Position numbers and translations under genes: made by a program. From positions 18,743,501-18,807,500 of the forward strand of contig JAJNNQ010000019.1 of the NCBI GenBank assembly GCA_027886175.1: a stretch of 64,000 nt of DNA, in the 5' to 3' direction. Positions 46,706-57,162 of this stretch are shown here, piece after piece. The DNA is from Phylloscopus collybita (lineage: Eukaryota > Chordata > Aves > Passeriformes > Phylloscopidae). Each line of letters begins with the position of its first letter. Within the stretch, counting starts at the first letter, position 1. Under the pieces are notes generated by a model, which had not been told where the DNA came from, did no database searches, and was given only the letters and a program-made list of their open reading frames with translations.

Positions 46706-47652
46706 CTGTTAGGAAAGTTAAAGGGTGGGGGGGAACAAAAAAAAAAAAAAAGGCATTTGAGAGCGTTGCGCACATTGGGCATCCGTGCGCTGTCTCCCCG
46801 CATCTTCAAAGGACAGGCAGGTTCTTTGCCTCAAATCTGCTCAGATTTGTCTGCTGAGTATTCCTATCCTTAAGGGCTCAACTAATTGCAAAACACGACA
46901 GCTTCACAAAGCCAAAAAAACAACAACACTGCAGGGCAATTCACAACACCACAGTTCAAAATCTGACGTTGGATTTTTGTTGCTCTGCAGCAGAGGCCCG
47001 GCATTTTAAAAGCTGTCCTGTCTTGCACTCGCAGATGAGAAGCAAGATCATCTTTAATTTAAACTCCCAGGCTCACAACCAGAATGTTTTCTTTAATCAC
47101 ACCTAGAAGATGGCGTTTACTCTCCTCAAGAGACTCAGGTACTTAATTTCAGAAGAACAAATATATCATCTCATTTAACTTCTTGTTCACCTCCAGTGAG
47201 ACAAAATTAATCCAATGACTGTAATTACCACTAATTCAAGATTAGTGAACAAGTCCATAAGTCTTTTCCCAAACACTCTGTGCTGTAATTCTCTAAAGCA
47301 CCATCACCTCTGTTTTGGAACAGAGCACCATGATCAGATAAAGCCTCTGAGTCCAGCACAAGCAGTAAGTTTATAAAAGGAGGTACAACCATGGTTATTA
47401 GCAGCAGCAGCATTTCAAAGTTACCTCTTAAATCTAACAAAGAGGCAGTGAAAATGAAGACAAGGATTGCCTTATTGAGAAAAGGGAAAAAAATTCTGTC
47501 AGACTCTCTAAAATGAATGGGCAATAGGTGACCTCTGTAAGGTACACACTGAGCAGGGAGGGCACTCCAAGCAGGCACAGAGATTTACGGATTTTGTACA
47601 ACCACTTCCCATAGTGTGGAACAATCCATCACAAAGCAGTTTTAAAGCATTT
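46706..47652. other. CTNNA1 intron 5, first part
   Basis: No feature other than the splice signals of exon 6 and a poly(A) run at 46737-46752 that provides part of its pyrimidine tract on the minus strand. Confidence 0.6.
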
Positions 47653-47951
47653 ATTGCATTGCCATCACAACCCTACTCCCATTTACTGCAATCAGATTTG
47701 AGATACATAACCAACTGGCAATCCCTTTTTGACTGTACCCAGCTTATTTTCTAAGACAAATCTGTGCAAAAAAACCCAAGCAGTGTCAGAGGTGCATAAG
47801 CAGTTTTGGTTTGTACATATCTACAAAGCAAAGAGGCAAAAAATGCTCTAAAAGAATTATGTTATTTCTGATAACTTAAACTGCCCACACCTCTGCTTTC
47901 TTCTGAAACCTAACTACACAAGAATGAGTCACACCAGTGCTGTTGAACAAA
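47653..47951 (+). repeat. duplicated ~300-bp block, copy B (uninterrupted)
   Basis: Direct-orientation partner of 42268-42882, lacking the 307-bp LTR. Reads straight through the insertion point (TTTGTACATATCTACAAAGC). Differences from copy A are mostly C-to-T or G-to-A at CpG sites of copy A. Confidence 0.9.
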
Positions 47952-48530
47952 ACAAATTTCACACGCAATTTAATGCTAAGCACAAGCTATCCAAACACAG
48001 AACACACCCACAACAAATTGGAATTTAAACCTCTCCTCCAATGGACATTTCAGTGCAAGACCAGTGAGCAGCAGCACTCACTTCCTTGGGAAGCTGTAGC
48101 TGTGAACATGGACACGTTCAGTCCATCTGCATGAACTACAACAGCAACAGGGTCTGGTGGAGAGGACCCCAGGACTGGGACACATCTCAGCTCCCTGTCC
48201 TCGCCCACACCTGCACTGCTGGAAAATGGGAAGTGCAGCTCTTGGGCAGCAGCATGTCATTAATGCACTAAAACACTGACATAAACAAATGCTACTATGA
48301 ACAAATGCCACCAGAAGCAATGCCCCTACAGCCAAGCAAATTTTTCTTGCTTACCAGGCAAGCTCACAGTTCCTAAACATGGCAGAGCACAACATAAAGT
48401 ACTCAGCAATAATGTAAAAAAAAAATAAGTAAAAAGTATTAACAGAATAGGCACTGTCCAAGAGCAGCAAGGCTGCCTTATTTTGGAAAAGAAAATAATT
48501 AATATACAGAAGAAAGTGGTCATACTCTAC
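47952..48530. other. CTNNA1 intron 5, second part
   Basis: No gene or known repeat recognised up to the donor of exon 5. Confidence 0.6.
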
Positions 48531-48650
48531 CTGTTGTCTTTTGGCTGCCATTATGTTAAGCTTGTTCAGTTCTGGTTTGAGGGCTTTGTACTGGATACCC
48601 AAGTCTTGCTCTGTGCCAGCATTTCTTAGTTTCAAGATACCATCTTCCAC
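48531..48650 (-). CDS. CTNNA1: CTNNA1 exon 5 (about residues 157-196)
   Basis: The 120 bases encode 40 residues, VEDGILKLRNAGTEQDLGIQ and on to KLNIMAAKRQQ. This is a helical hairpin of the N domain that packs in the beta-catenin-binding and homodimerisation bundle. The acceptor is TTTTAG|GTGGAA and the donor CAG|GTAGAG, both phase 0. Only 19 of 40 codons end in G or C. Confidence 0.97.
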
Positions 48651-49443
48651 CTAAAAGAATATATATTCACATCTTTTTCCAAGCAATACAATCCACAGGT
48701 GAGGAGGTAATTCAGAATGTATTTCATGGCAGACAGAGAATGCAATCTTCCTCTGGCCCCTCTTATTCTTTGGAGAGAGACACTTAAGGGTAATAGTGCT
48801 TAGCTACTACTTCATAGTCACCAGGTACCAGAGACAGTCAAGTACACACATCTGAAAGAGCATGAAGGAGTCCAGGGCCCTGGCAGAGCCACAGCAGTGG
48901 CCAAAGGGCACAAGGAGAGTCCTCAAAGCTCGTTTGCAAAGGAAGACTCAGTGTCCAATGTCATTTCACTTCAAATTCTGCACAAACCACTCAGCCACTC
49001 TGCTGCTCATGGGAAGGAAAGGCTTCCTCAAACAGTCTACTTCCATTTTTATTTAGCCTGCCAAAGTTACTCATCCTTAGTAGCTGCAGAGGAGTACTGG
49101 TTATAAGAAAGCCAAATTCTGTAAGATGAAAGGGCTGGCTCTCACCTGCAGCTGCAGACCAGCGCTCAGTTTCTGTACTAAAAGTTCAGAACAGAGTGCA
49201 GCTCAATGTCAAAAGCTACTGACAATGAGTATAAAAATGAGTGACACACGCCCACTGCACACATTCTGCTGAGAAGAAAAACCCCCAGACCCTCCCCACA
49301 CTCTGCTGAGAGGAAAACCCCCCAGACCCCCTGCACTGCAGAAGGGAGCTGCTGCCAGCACACACCCCCACCGGGCCACACACACAGCAGGCACCTGGCA
49401 GAGCATCCCCGGCGTGCCAGGCACAGCAGAGCCCCACACTTAC
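48651..49443. other. CTNNA1 intron 4
   Basis: No gene seen. Contains the imperfect 37-bp tandem duplication at 49266-49332. Confidence 0.6.
49266..49332 (+). repeat. 37-bp imperfect tandem duplication
   Basis: Two units beginning CTGCTGAGARGAAAA followed by a C-rich run and AGACCC, at 49266-49302 and 49303-49332. Confidence 0.8.
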
Positions 49444-49610
49444 AACTTTGAGCTGAACAAGCAGCTTGTAGACATCTGCCATGTCAGCCAGGATGAGCAG
49501 GCGGGTGACGGCGGAGAGCAGGGCGCGCGCTGCCCGCACCATGTTCCCGCGCTTCACCGACGAGCAGGGGTCGTCTGCAAACTCCCCCGCCGCGCTCTTC
49601 ATCAGGTCAC
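49444..49610 (-). CDS. CTNNA1: CTNNA1 exon 4 (about residues 101-156)
   Basis: The 167 bases complete a split glycine codon and then encode 55 residues, DLMKSAAGEFADDPCSSVKR and on to DVYKLLVQLKV, within the beta-catenin-binding N domain. The acceptor is ACGCAG|GTGACC, entering in phase 1. The donor is GTT|GTAAGT, phase 0. The 5' two thirds are dense in CpG and the 3' end is not. An imperfect 37-bp tandem duplication lies in the intron about 110 bp past the donor. Confidence 0.97.
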
Positions 49611-51377
49611 CTGCGTGGGGGGACAGCAGGGGCTGCCTTCAGCATCACACAGCCACTGGAAAGATTCCTAAGCCAACCTGTATAACAAACCTGAGTCTCT
49701 AAAACAAAGCGTTTGTGAAATACGGGTGACGGTTAACGCCTCGTGGGGCTACCTGTAACTACAGCTACCACCTGGCATTGGGGCAGAGGGGCTTGTGCAG
49801 GGAGGAAGGGCTGGGAAATCACACTTTGGTCCTCATTTCCATTTCCACAGGTGCTTCAGCAATGCCAGAATTCTCCAGAGAGGTGAATTCAGCACGCCTT
49901 TGCAGGGCTGCAGTTATTTCCCAAGCTCCGATGCTTTCAAAGCCCGAGCAGAAGCTTTGATTTGTGTGTGTGTAGGAGTTAAGCAGAAAGCAGCAGAAAG
50001 CCCTGTAAACACGCAGCGAGCTGCCACAGCTCCTGGGACTGTAAACAACTCGGAGCGATGACCTGGCTGGATATGCCCTGGTTGGAATTCAAAGCCAGGC
50101 AGCACTTCGTAAAATGCTTCAACATTTCATAGCCTGTGGGGCTGCATCTGGTGCAGGAGCAAAGAATTTGGGTTTCAGATGGTAACAATGCCATTGGTTA
50201 ACTATGAAAAGCAAAGGCCACTTTGCACAGCTAGAGCAATTCCTCCAGAAGGCATTCACAAAGCATAAAAGTAATGCCTGCATATAGTCAGAGGAGTAAA
50301 TTCTGGATTTCTCTCTCACTTTTTGAGGCAGCTTCCAGTACGACAGTTCCTACACAGCAGTAAGTTTTGGAATCCACATTGTTATCCTTGGATCTCTCTG
50401 CATCTCAGAAACAGTAAGAAACCAGCTAGGACTTAGTTTAGGAAACGGTAGGTCCTCAGGGTCAGGGATTTGCAGGCAGCAAGAGATGACCAGAAAGCAG
50501 ATTGCTATAGCTAGCTGCTGTTTCAGAGGCTTCCCAAAATCTGTATGAAAAGTGTCCATGTGGCCAAATGCTGCAATAAAAATAGTGTGTCTCAGACTGA
50601 GACTAAAAAACCTCCACCAGTGCTTGACAAGTGACAGCTGACAGTGAATCCCATGGAGCCCCCCACACCACACAGGGCAAGGGCTGCACTGAAATCTCTG
50701 CATGATGCAGTCCCAGGAGGCTTCCACTTATTGAACAGCTTATTTTTAAACTGCTCAGAAATGCCAACAGCTGGAGAGCCTGGGGTTAACCATCCTCATA
50801 CATAATATCTTGCCCAGAAAGTTTTTCCCACCCAGGCACTCTACACCTTCACAGCTAAATTCAGCCCAAGCACAGCTGCCAGCCTGCCCAAGCAACCACA
50901 TCAAGATAGTCGATTTTCTTCAAATGCTCCCCCCTATGTAACACCCTTCCATCATCTTAAATAATACAACCAAGAGTGGCACATAACATTTGAAGATAAA
51001 AATATGCTACTTCTGTACTGGGACACAGCAAAAAAGCTTCTGTCCAAGAACAGGACAGCTCTGAAGATCAACCCAAAGCTATCCCCTACCCAGCTTTGGG
51101 GAGCACAACTCATTTCTTTAACAAGGGTTAAGAACCCCAGATTTCCAGATGGGTGAGAGATGATGTACCACCAATGCTGAAAGCTTCAAACAGCCAGGAG
51201 ATTACAAAACCTCAACAAAGCTGACATGACCCTTTCTTTATTCCTTCTGGAACAGGCTAATAATAAAAGCCATCACCACAAGTATGAAATCCATTGACAA
51301 TCTCAAGATTTAAAGCTATATATTTACAGGAGCATGAAGTAACAAAATAAAGGGGAATGGCTTTACACAGAGCAGTT
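49611..51377. other. CTNNA1 intron 3, left part
   Basis: No exon, RNA gene or known repeat recognised. Confidence 0.6.
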
Positions 51378-51600
51378 TTAGATGGGATATTGGGAAGGAA
51401 TTCCTCCCTGTGAGGGTGCTGAGGGCCCAGCACAAGGTGCCCAGAGCAGCTGTGGCTGCCCCTGGGTCCCTGGCAGTGCCCAAGGCCAGGCTGGACAGAT
51501 TTGGAGCAGCCTGGGACAGTGGGAGGTGTCCCTGCCCATGGCAGGGGGTGCCACTGGATGGGCTTTGAGGTCCCTTCCAATTCAGACCATTTTATGATCT
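51378..51600 (+). mobile_element. CR1 LINE 3' fragment
   Basis: GGGATATTGGGAAGGAATTC, then AGGCTGGACAGATTTGGAGC, GGTGTCCCTGCCCATGGCAG and TCCCTTCCAATTCAGACC with an ATTTTATGATCT end: a CR1 3' end in plus orientation. Confidence 0.9.
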
Positions 51601-54205
51601 GCCAGAACCAAAATCAAGTACAAATATTTCCTTCCTTATTTACTTCTACATAAGATTCCCACATTTTCAACTCCCAAAAGGTTGTTTTCATTTATTTTCT
51701 ATTTAAAACAACTTATTGGGCCACTTGTTTCACGTGAATCTCAGAAATTGCTAATGAAGTTAAAAACCAAAATTATCTTCTACCCATCTCTTAAATTGCA
51801 ACCTTTCAAGCCAGTCCTAAAATAAAATGCTATTCCCTTTTATTTTAACAAGAGATTTTAAAAGATTTAGTGCGTTTCAAACGGCTTGTCAGGGTGTCAA
51901 AAGATAACTAGCTTCCCAAAATTAAAAGCAGATTATATTTAAGGTTGTTGCATATATACACATTTCTGCCAATTAAGGGAAGCTGGCTTTCAGACTTCTT
52001 CTATAAAGGGAAAGCACCCTGGGGTAGTTCTTTTAGCTGGACTCAAAGGGCAAGAGGGCTCATTCCCCTGCACTTGCAACCTGAGCCATCAAAGCATTCA
52101 TCCCATCTCTTACCTCAAACCCTATACACAGGCTTAGGCTTTTTAATATTAAGCTTTAATTTTTGGTCTGTCATGTAAAGTTGCTACAGAAGACACACAA
52201 CAGGAGAGCACAGTGAATTCCTGGATCCCCATGCTCACATGCAGATACAGAGACAGCTGTAGCCATCAGCATGCCAGGGAGTCAGGAACAGCCTTGCCAA
52301 TCTGACCCCAAAGAAATTTCCTTCTTGAAATTTGGAAGGTGTCTCAGTTTGGAAGGTGTCTCAGTGCCAAGCACCTGGGTGAGGGACTGGTTCAAGTTCC
52401 AAAACACCTCCCAACAGCACCAGAGGAGCTGAGCACTCCAACACACAGTGAGACTCCACAGGGAGCTTCAGTGGGGAGCAAGGCTGGGCAGGACCAGGGT
52501 TCACCTTTGGTTACCCACCAAACCTCTGATGGCAGAAATGCCTGTACCAAGTACTACAACAATGCTGAAATTCAAGATGTTCACATCAAACGCTTTCCCA
52601 ACACCAAGTCTTTTCTATAATCACAGCAGGATCCATTCTGGAAAACACTTTGATTCCTTATCTCCACTTTGCTGCTCAAAACCTTTAGAAGTTTCATTAC
52701 TTTAGAAGAAATCCAAAGTCTAAAGCTTTAAAGGGCCAGGAATCTTACTGTAGGATATTTCATTAACTTGCTTGCTGTAATTTATTCTTCCATTGTAAAA
52801 AACAAGAAGACTTTGAAGATCCACTTACATTGATTTAGTAGGCAGCCATGCTATTATTCATTCAAAATAGCTCTTTTCAATTCTTTGTTTTTACCCCCAA
52901 CAAATGGGATTTTATGAACAAGCATGCTCACTAAAATCATGTACTCTCTCAATCTTCTTCTCGCTAGGCTAGAAAAAAAATTTTAATTTTCTCTGATGAG
53001 ACAAGTTATCTATTGTCCTAATCATCTTCATAATCCCTGTCTACATTCATTCATCTTTTTTTATTATGGTAACTAAACCACTCCCTACTTTAAATAGAGG
53101 CACTATTAATGCTATTTTCCTGTCCTCCACTGAAGATTAATTGTGCTCTATATCTTTAATCCCACTGCTGCTGCCAGCTCATGATCACCCTGCTGCTGAC
53201 CACGACACCCAGATCCTCCTCTCCACTCCTGCCCCTGCTGCAAAAGGCAGGTGAAGGCACCAACAGCAGGAAGATCTGCTGAGCACATGCACAGGGATTT
53301 GCATCACGCTGTCCTTGTTTCTCCAGTTCACGAGTTCAACTGGTCTGACACAACAGTGGAAGGCTTCTGAGGTGCACAGAGTTCACACAACCACATACAC
53401 TGGGAGGTTGTATCTCCCTGCTGTCACCAGCACTGCTGAGAACTGCAATCCTCCTGGGCACTGGCAGCAATAACCCTTCCCTCTGTTCTAGCTCATTTTT
53501 CACCACTTGCTTCTCATTTCCTCAAAGGCTGGTTTGATTTTTAATTTCCTTACCAAAAGCTGTTCTGCTAAACCTGGCCAAACACTGGCACAGCTTTGAC
53601 CCCTGGTTGTGCTGTAAGTGTGTCCCCACAGAGGATGGTGGGCACCTCTTCTGTCCAGAAGATTCACTGCAGTCTGACCACCCACCAGCCTGAGGAAACA
53701 GGCACAGCCACCCCTTTTACACCAGAATCCACACAAGCTGCAAGCAAAAAGGGAGGAAGAAGTGAAGCAACTTTAAAGTGGGAAGTTATTTCACTCCAGC
53801 ACCTCTCAGTTATGAGCTTCACCTCCTCTGTCAAAGCCAACAGAGCAGGGAGGTTTTGGCATCAAGCCTATGTGTAGTCTCAGAACCAAGAAGGAGCCAA
53901 GAAACATGGGAAAGGGTCATCTGGAAGGGTTTTTTATCAGTCTCTCCTTCCCACCAGCTTCTCACTGCAATATTCAGCTACAAATCCAGCTCAGGGAAGT
54001 TCTCAGTCCTGAGGGCTGAGCAGAGCTCCCTCTCTCTCCTGCATGACTGAGCTGTTTGGAGGTACCCACAGATGAGCTCTGACTCTCCACTCAGTAGCAG
54101 TTGAGCACCAACAATTAAAGCTTGGAGTCAAAGGGGGCTCTCTTGTTCTTTGTTGTTGTTAAATTAAGCCAACTCAATTAGCCCCTTATATTGCAGCCTT
54201 CTTAC
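51601..54205. other. CTNNA1 intron 3, middle part
   Basis: No gene seen. A perfect 17-bp tandem duplication (TTTGGAAGGTGTCTCAG) lies at 52331-52364. Confidence 0.6.
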
Positions 54206-54292
54206 CTTGATCTTTTTCTTTGGTCTGTCAACCAGGCTCATCCAGAACTTAGAACCATTTTCAACTAATATTTCACCACTCTGCAACTTCAG
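54206..54292 (-). other. candidate cryptic or alternative exon in CTNNA1 intron 3
   Basis: An 87-bp segment bounded on the minus strand by TTTGTAG|CTGAAG and AAG|GTAAGA. In phase 0 it is fully open for 29 codons (LKLQSGEILVENGSKFWMSL then VDRPKKKIK). Between exons 3 and 4 it would be read in phase 1, where it meets TGA at its seventh codon, so inclusion would truncate the protein. Splice-like borders are seen; exon status is not established and it may be chance. Confidence 0.25.
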
Positions 54293-55004
54293 CTACAAAC
54301 AAGTAATTAATGCTAATGAGTTTTCCCTTTTTTGCAGCAGCAGCCGTCACCATTAATACCAGTTGACTGGGTTTCACTGAAGCATAGAAAAGACTCATGA
54401 CTGGAAGAATGATAAATGATTTATGAGCAACAATATTTACTAGTGCATATTTTAGAGTAAGTTAGTTCCATAGGCTTTTTCTTGCAGGTCTGCTCCAAGA
54501 AAGTAAAAAAGAAAATGATAAAAATCAACATTAGATGTGAGGAAGAAAGCCTGGAATATTTAATCAAGGTCTTCACATTCTGTTTGGTGCTGTTTACATT
54601 TCACATATTCAAGAAACACGTCTCTGTCGAGTCAACACTTGGCTCTTCTTCTGAGAGTGCTGGTCTGTATACAGTCATATATTGAAGAAGTTATTGAATA
54701 TTTGAGATGTAGTCCCATAAAATTCATAGCTGTGGAGAGCACATTTACTTGTGAGCCTAAACAGAATTTTTAAATGCTCTTCAAAGAATCAGCCCTTCTG
54801 CTTCTCTTCTTAATCTCTACTTGGGCCATCCAACTTCCAGACCTATCCAGTTACATTCCTGCTCAGGGATGCCAGCCAGGCAAGCTGAGAACCCACAAGC
54901 TGAGAGGTGCAGAGTTATTAGAAAGAGCAGCAAAGGGAAATGGGAATAGTTCTACTCGCTCTGAAGAGCCACAGTTTGAGGAGCCACCAGATCCACACTC
55001 TTAC
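54293..55004. other. CTNNA1 intron 3, right part
   Basis: No gene or known repeat recognised. Confidence 0.6.
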
Positions 55005-55200
55005 CTTGCTTGCGAACATCCTCCACAGCTGCCACCAGCTCTTCTTTCAGGAACTGGCTCTCCTTTGCAATTTTTTCTCCTTTGTCCAGGAAATTCTCTG
55101 TTGCTTGCTCAACTGAAGCAGCCAAGACATGGGCCTTTTTAGAACGGCCTCGCTTTTTATTGGAGGGGCCCTTGTTGCTGCTGTTAACCAGCGTTGTTAC
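55005..55200 (-). CDS. CTNNA1: CTNNA1 exon 3 (about residues 36-101)
   Basis: The 196 bases encode VTTLVNSSNKGPSNKKRGRS followed by KKAHVLAASVEQATENFLDK and GEKIAKESQFLKEELVAAVE, ending DVRKQ plus one base of a glycine codon. The basic loop KKRGRSKK and the following helix are characteristic of the alpha-catenin N domain that binds beta-catenin. The acceptor is CCTTTAG|GTAACA (phase 0) and the donor CAAG|GTAAGA (phase 1), joining exon 4 exactly. Confidence 0.97.
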
Positions 55201-57051
55201 CTAAAGGCATAGATGGAAGGGAAAAAAAACAACATCAAATTTAATGTTTATCCATTTGATAGTAAGACCACATGTATTTTTTTCCTAGACAGTGTATTGC
55301 TAATACCTGCACTCCTGCCAGCTCCAAAAGTTAACCTAATCAGTGTTTTTCACATTTAAACACTACCATGCTTCTTGATTCTTTAGATGAGCAAAATAAA
55401 TGCAGCTAAACAGCTCAAAGATCTCTCTTATCAGCAGCACACCTCAAAAGTTGATTTTGAGAATGGAGATCTATTTGTGTTTTTGATAAACTGCAGTCTC
55501 AGTAACAGGCCAGAGCTCTTTGGCACCACATAAAAGAAACCAAGGTGGGGATAATTAGTTTGGGATAACTCTCCACTCATAAGAGAACCCAGACAAGGTT
55601 GAAGCCTGTGCCAGTAGAAGTGTAGAGACATAATATCTTTTCAGTCCAAAACAGTGCTGTAGCCAAGGGGCTGAACGCAGAGCAAAGGACTTGGAGCTCA
55701 TTATTTCCCTAAAAAAAAAAAAAACAACCCAACTGAACTCTCATAATCATCCTGCAATCAACAAATATTTCCAAGCTCTGTGTCTTAGACTGAAACCCTG
55801 CTGGGAGCAGAGTTATCACCAGAGGCCAGGAGATCCCCAGGCACCCCCTGAGCTCAGGATCAAGGATCCATCCCCTTCCATCCAACACAGGCACGTCACA
55901 AAACCCACACATACTTCTCCATTTGCCTTATTCTTTCCTCTCCTTCTTGGAAAGCCTCAGAAAACGCACACAAAGCTACTTCAGAGGAACATTAAATTAC
56001 AATACTAAAAAAATTACTACTCTGGAAAGTCCAAGGACTGCTGACATAAAGGTCCTCAGAGCTGAATCCATCTTCCCAGCTGGCTGATGCAGAGAAGGAA
56101 AGCCATCAGCTGGGAATATTGCAGTTGGTTAATGGGGAGCATTTGTACTGGGTAGTCTCAGGTCATTGTGTTCTACAAATAAAGAACAAGCTGCAACAAG
56201 GCAATTTGCTCCAGTTCCCTCTCTGTATTTTGCCAGTCACATCATTCAGAAAACTGGGGATTGCCAGCACAGCCTGTTGTGCTTTTTCCTTGAGGAGTAA
56301 GTTACAGACACTGCACCTGGTGAAAAAGATCCTGAGAACAAGTTTGCCAAACTAGGACAATTTCTCTAAAAGACTCCATCAGTAACTTCAGCTAAAAGGC
56401 CTCACCATCCAACTGCCCACCTGAAGATCTAGAGGGAACAAGCAGCAGGTACAGACAGCAGCTTGGTGATTAAAGGGAATAATACTGGAAACAAAACTTG
56501 ATCATTCCCATCTGTACTTAGCAGGACTTGTGTCCAGCTCATTCTGTCATTTTAGACATTTCACATTCCAGGAAAACAATACTGAAGACAACAAGTGAAC
56601 TGTCTCCTGTGTACCTTCTCTCCCAGACCTCCTAGAAAGCCTCTTCCAAGAATTTTCAAAACACCCAATACACACAGCTCCCATTTACAAGACTTACTCC
56701 AGCCTTCCTGCGCTCTTCAGTACTTTCCACCGGGGCATGTACACCACAGAGAAAGCTTTTATTCACAAATCCAGCACAAAGTGTAAGCACAAAACAGTAT
56801 TTCCATCAGAAGTGCAGAAATGCATGTTAGCAACCACTGTGTCTGATCCAGTGCTGAAGCAGCACAGTCTCCCAGGACTCATGGCCAGTGACTGTTCCAA
56901 TGAAACTGAGCAAAGAAACTGCTTGTACACTTTAATTTTTAGTTTTTAGTGTTTTACACCTAGAATTTAAGCTTTGTGCCTTAATTAAAATAAAACATCA
57001 AAACAGGCAATCATATTTATGACTGTTTATTTCGCCCCATCTTTTTCCTAC
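55201..57051. other. CTNNA1 intron 2
   Basis: No exon, RNA gene or known repeat recognised; a poly(A) run is at 55711-55724. Confidence 0.6.
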
Positions 57052-57156
57052 CTGTGTAACAAGAGGCTCGAGCAGCCTTTCAACTGCCAGTGTCCTTATC
57101 TCCAGGCTTTTGGGGTCCCATTTGAAGTTCACGTTGGCTGCAAGGACAGCAGTCAT
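57052..57156 (-). CDS. CTNNA1: CTNNA1 exon 2, start-codon exon (residues 1-35)
   Basis: Encodes MTAVLAANVNFKWDPKSLEI followed by RTLAVERLLEPLVTQ, the conserved alpha-catenin N-terminus. The start is chosen because it matches the family N-terminus and has G at -3 (CAGAAATGA). About six bases of 5' UTR precede it in the exon; the acceptor is most likely TTCTTCAG at plus 57163-57164, with an alternative AG four bases closer to the ATG. The donor is CAG|GTAGGA, phase 0. Compared with the human protein it differs at a few positions in residues 5-9. Confidence 0.96.
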
Positions 57157-57162
57157 TTCTGC

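Larger units (their letters stand above)
3172..57156 (-). other. CTNNA1: CTNNA1 gene span within the window (exons 2 to 9)
   Basis: Eight minus-strand exons, each with AG acceptor and GT donor, together encode the N-terminal half of alpha-E-catenin in one unbroken frame: 1293 coding bases, 431 codons. Alpha-catenin is the cytoplasmic adherens-junction protein that links cadherin-bound beta-catenin to actin and recruits vinculin under tension. Exon phases run 0, 1, 0, 0, 0, 0, 0, 0 at the 3' ends, so only the exon 3/exon 4 junction splits a codon. The 5' untranslated first exon is not in the window, and exons 10 onward (rest of the M region and the actin-binding domain) lie past the left edge. 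LRRTM2 is nested on the opposite strand in the intron between exons 7 and 8, as is known for the CTNNA/LRRTM gene pairs of vertebrates. Exon numbers count the start-codon exon as 2. Confidence 0.97.

Noticed and set aside
54320..54340. Strong splice acceptor on the plus strand (TTTTCCCTTTTTTGCAG)
   Set aside because: No coding frame or donor follows on that strand and no plus-strand gene is otherwise indicated there; probably chance.
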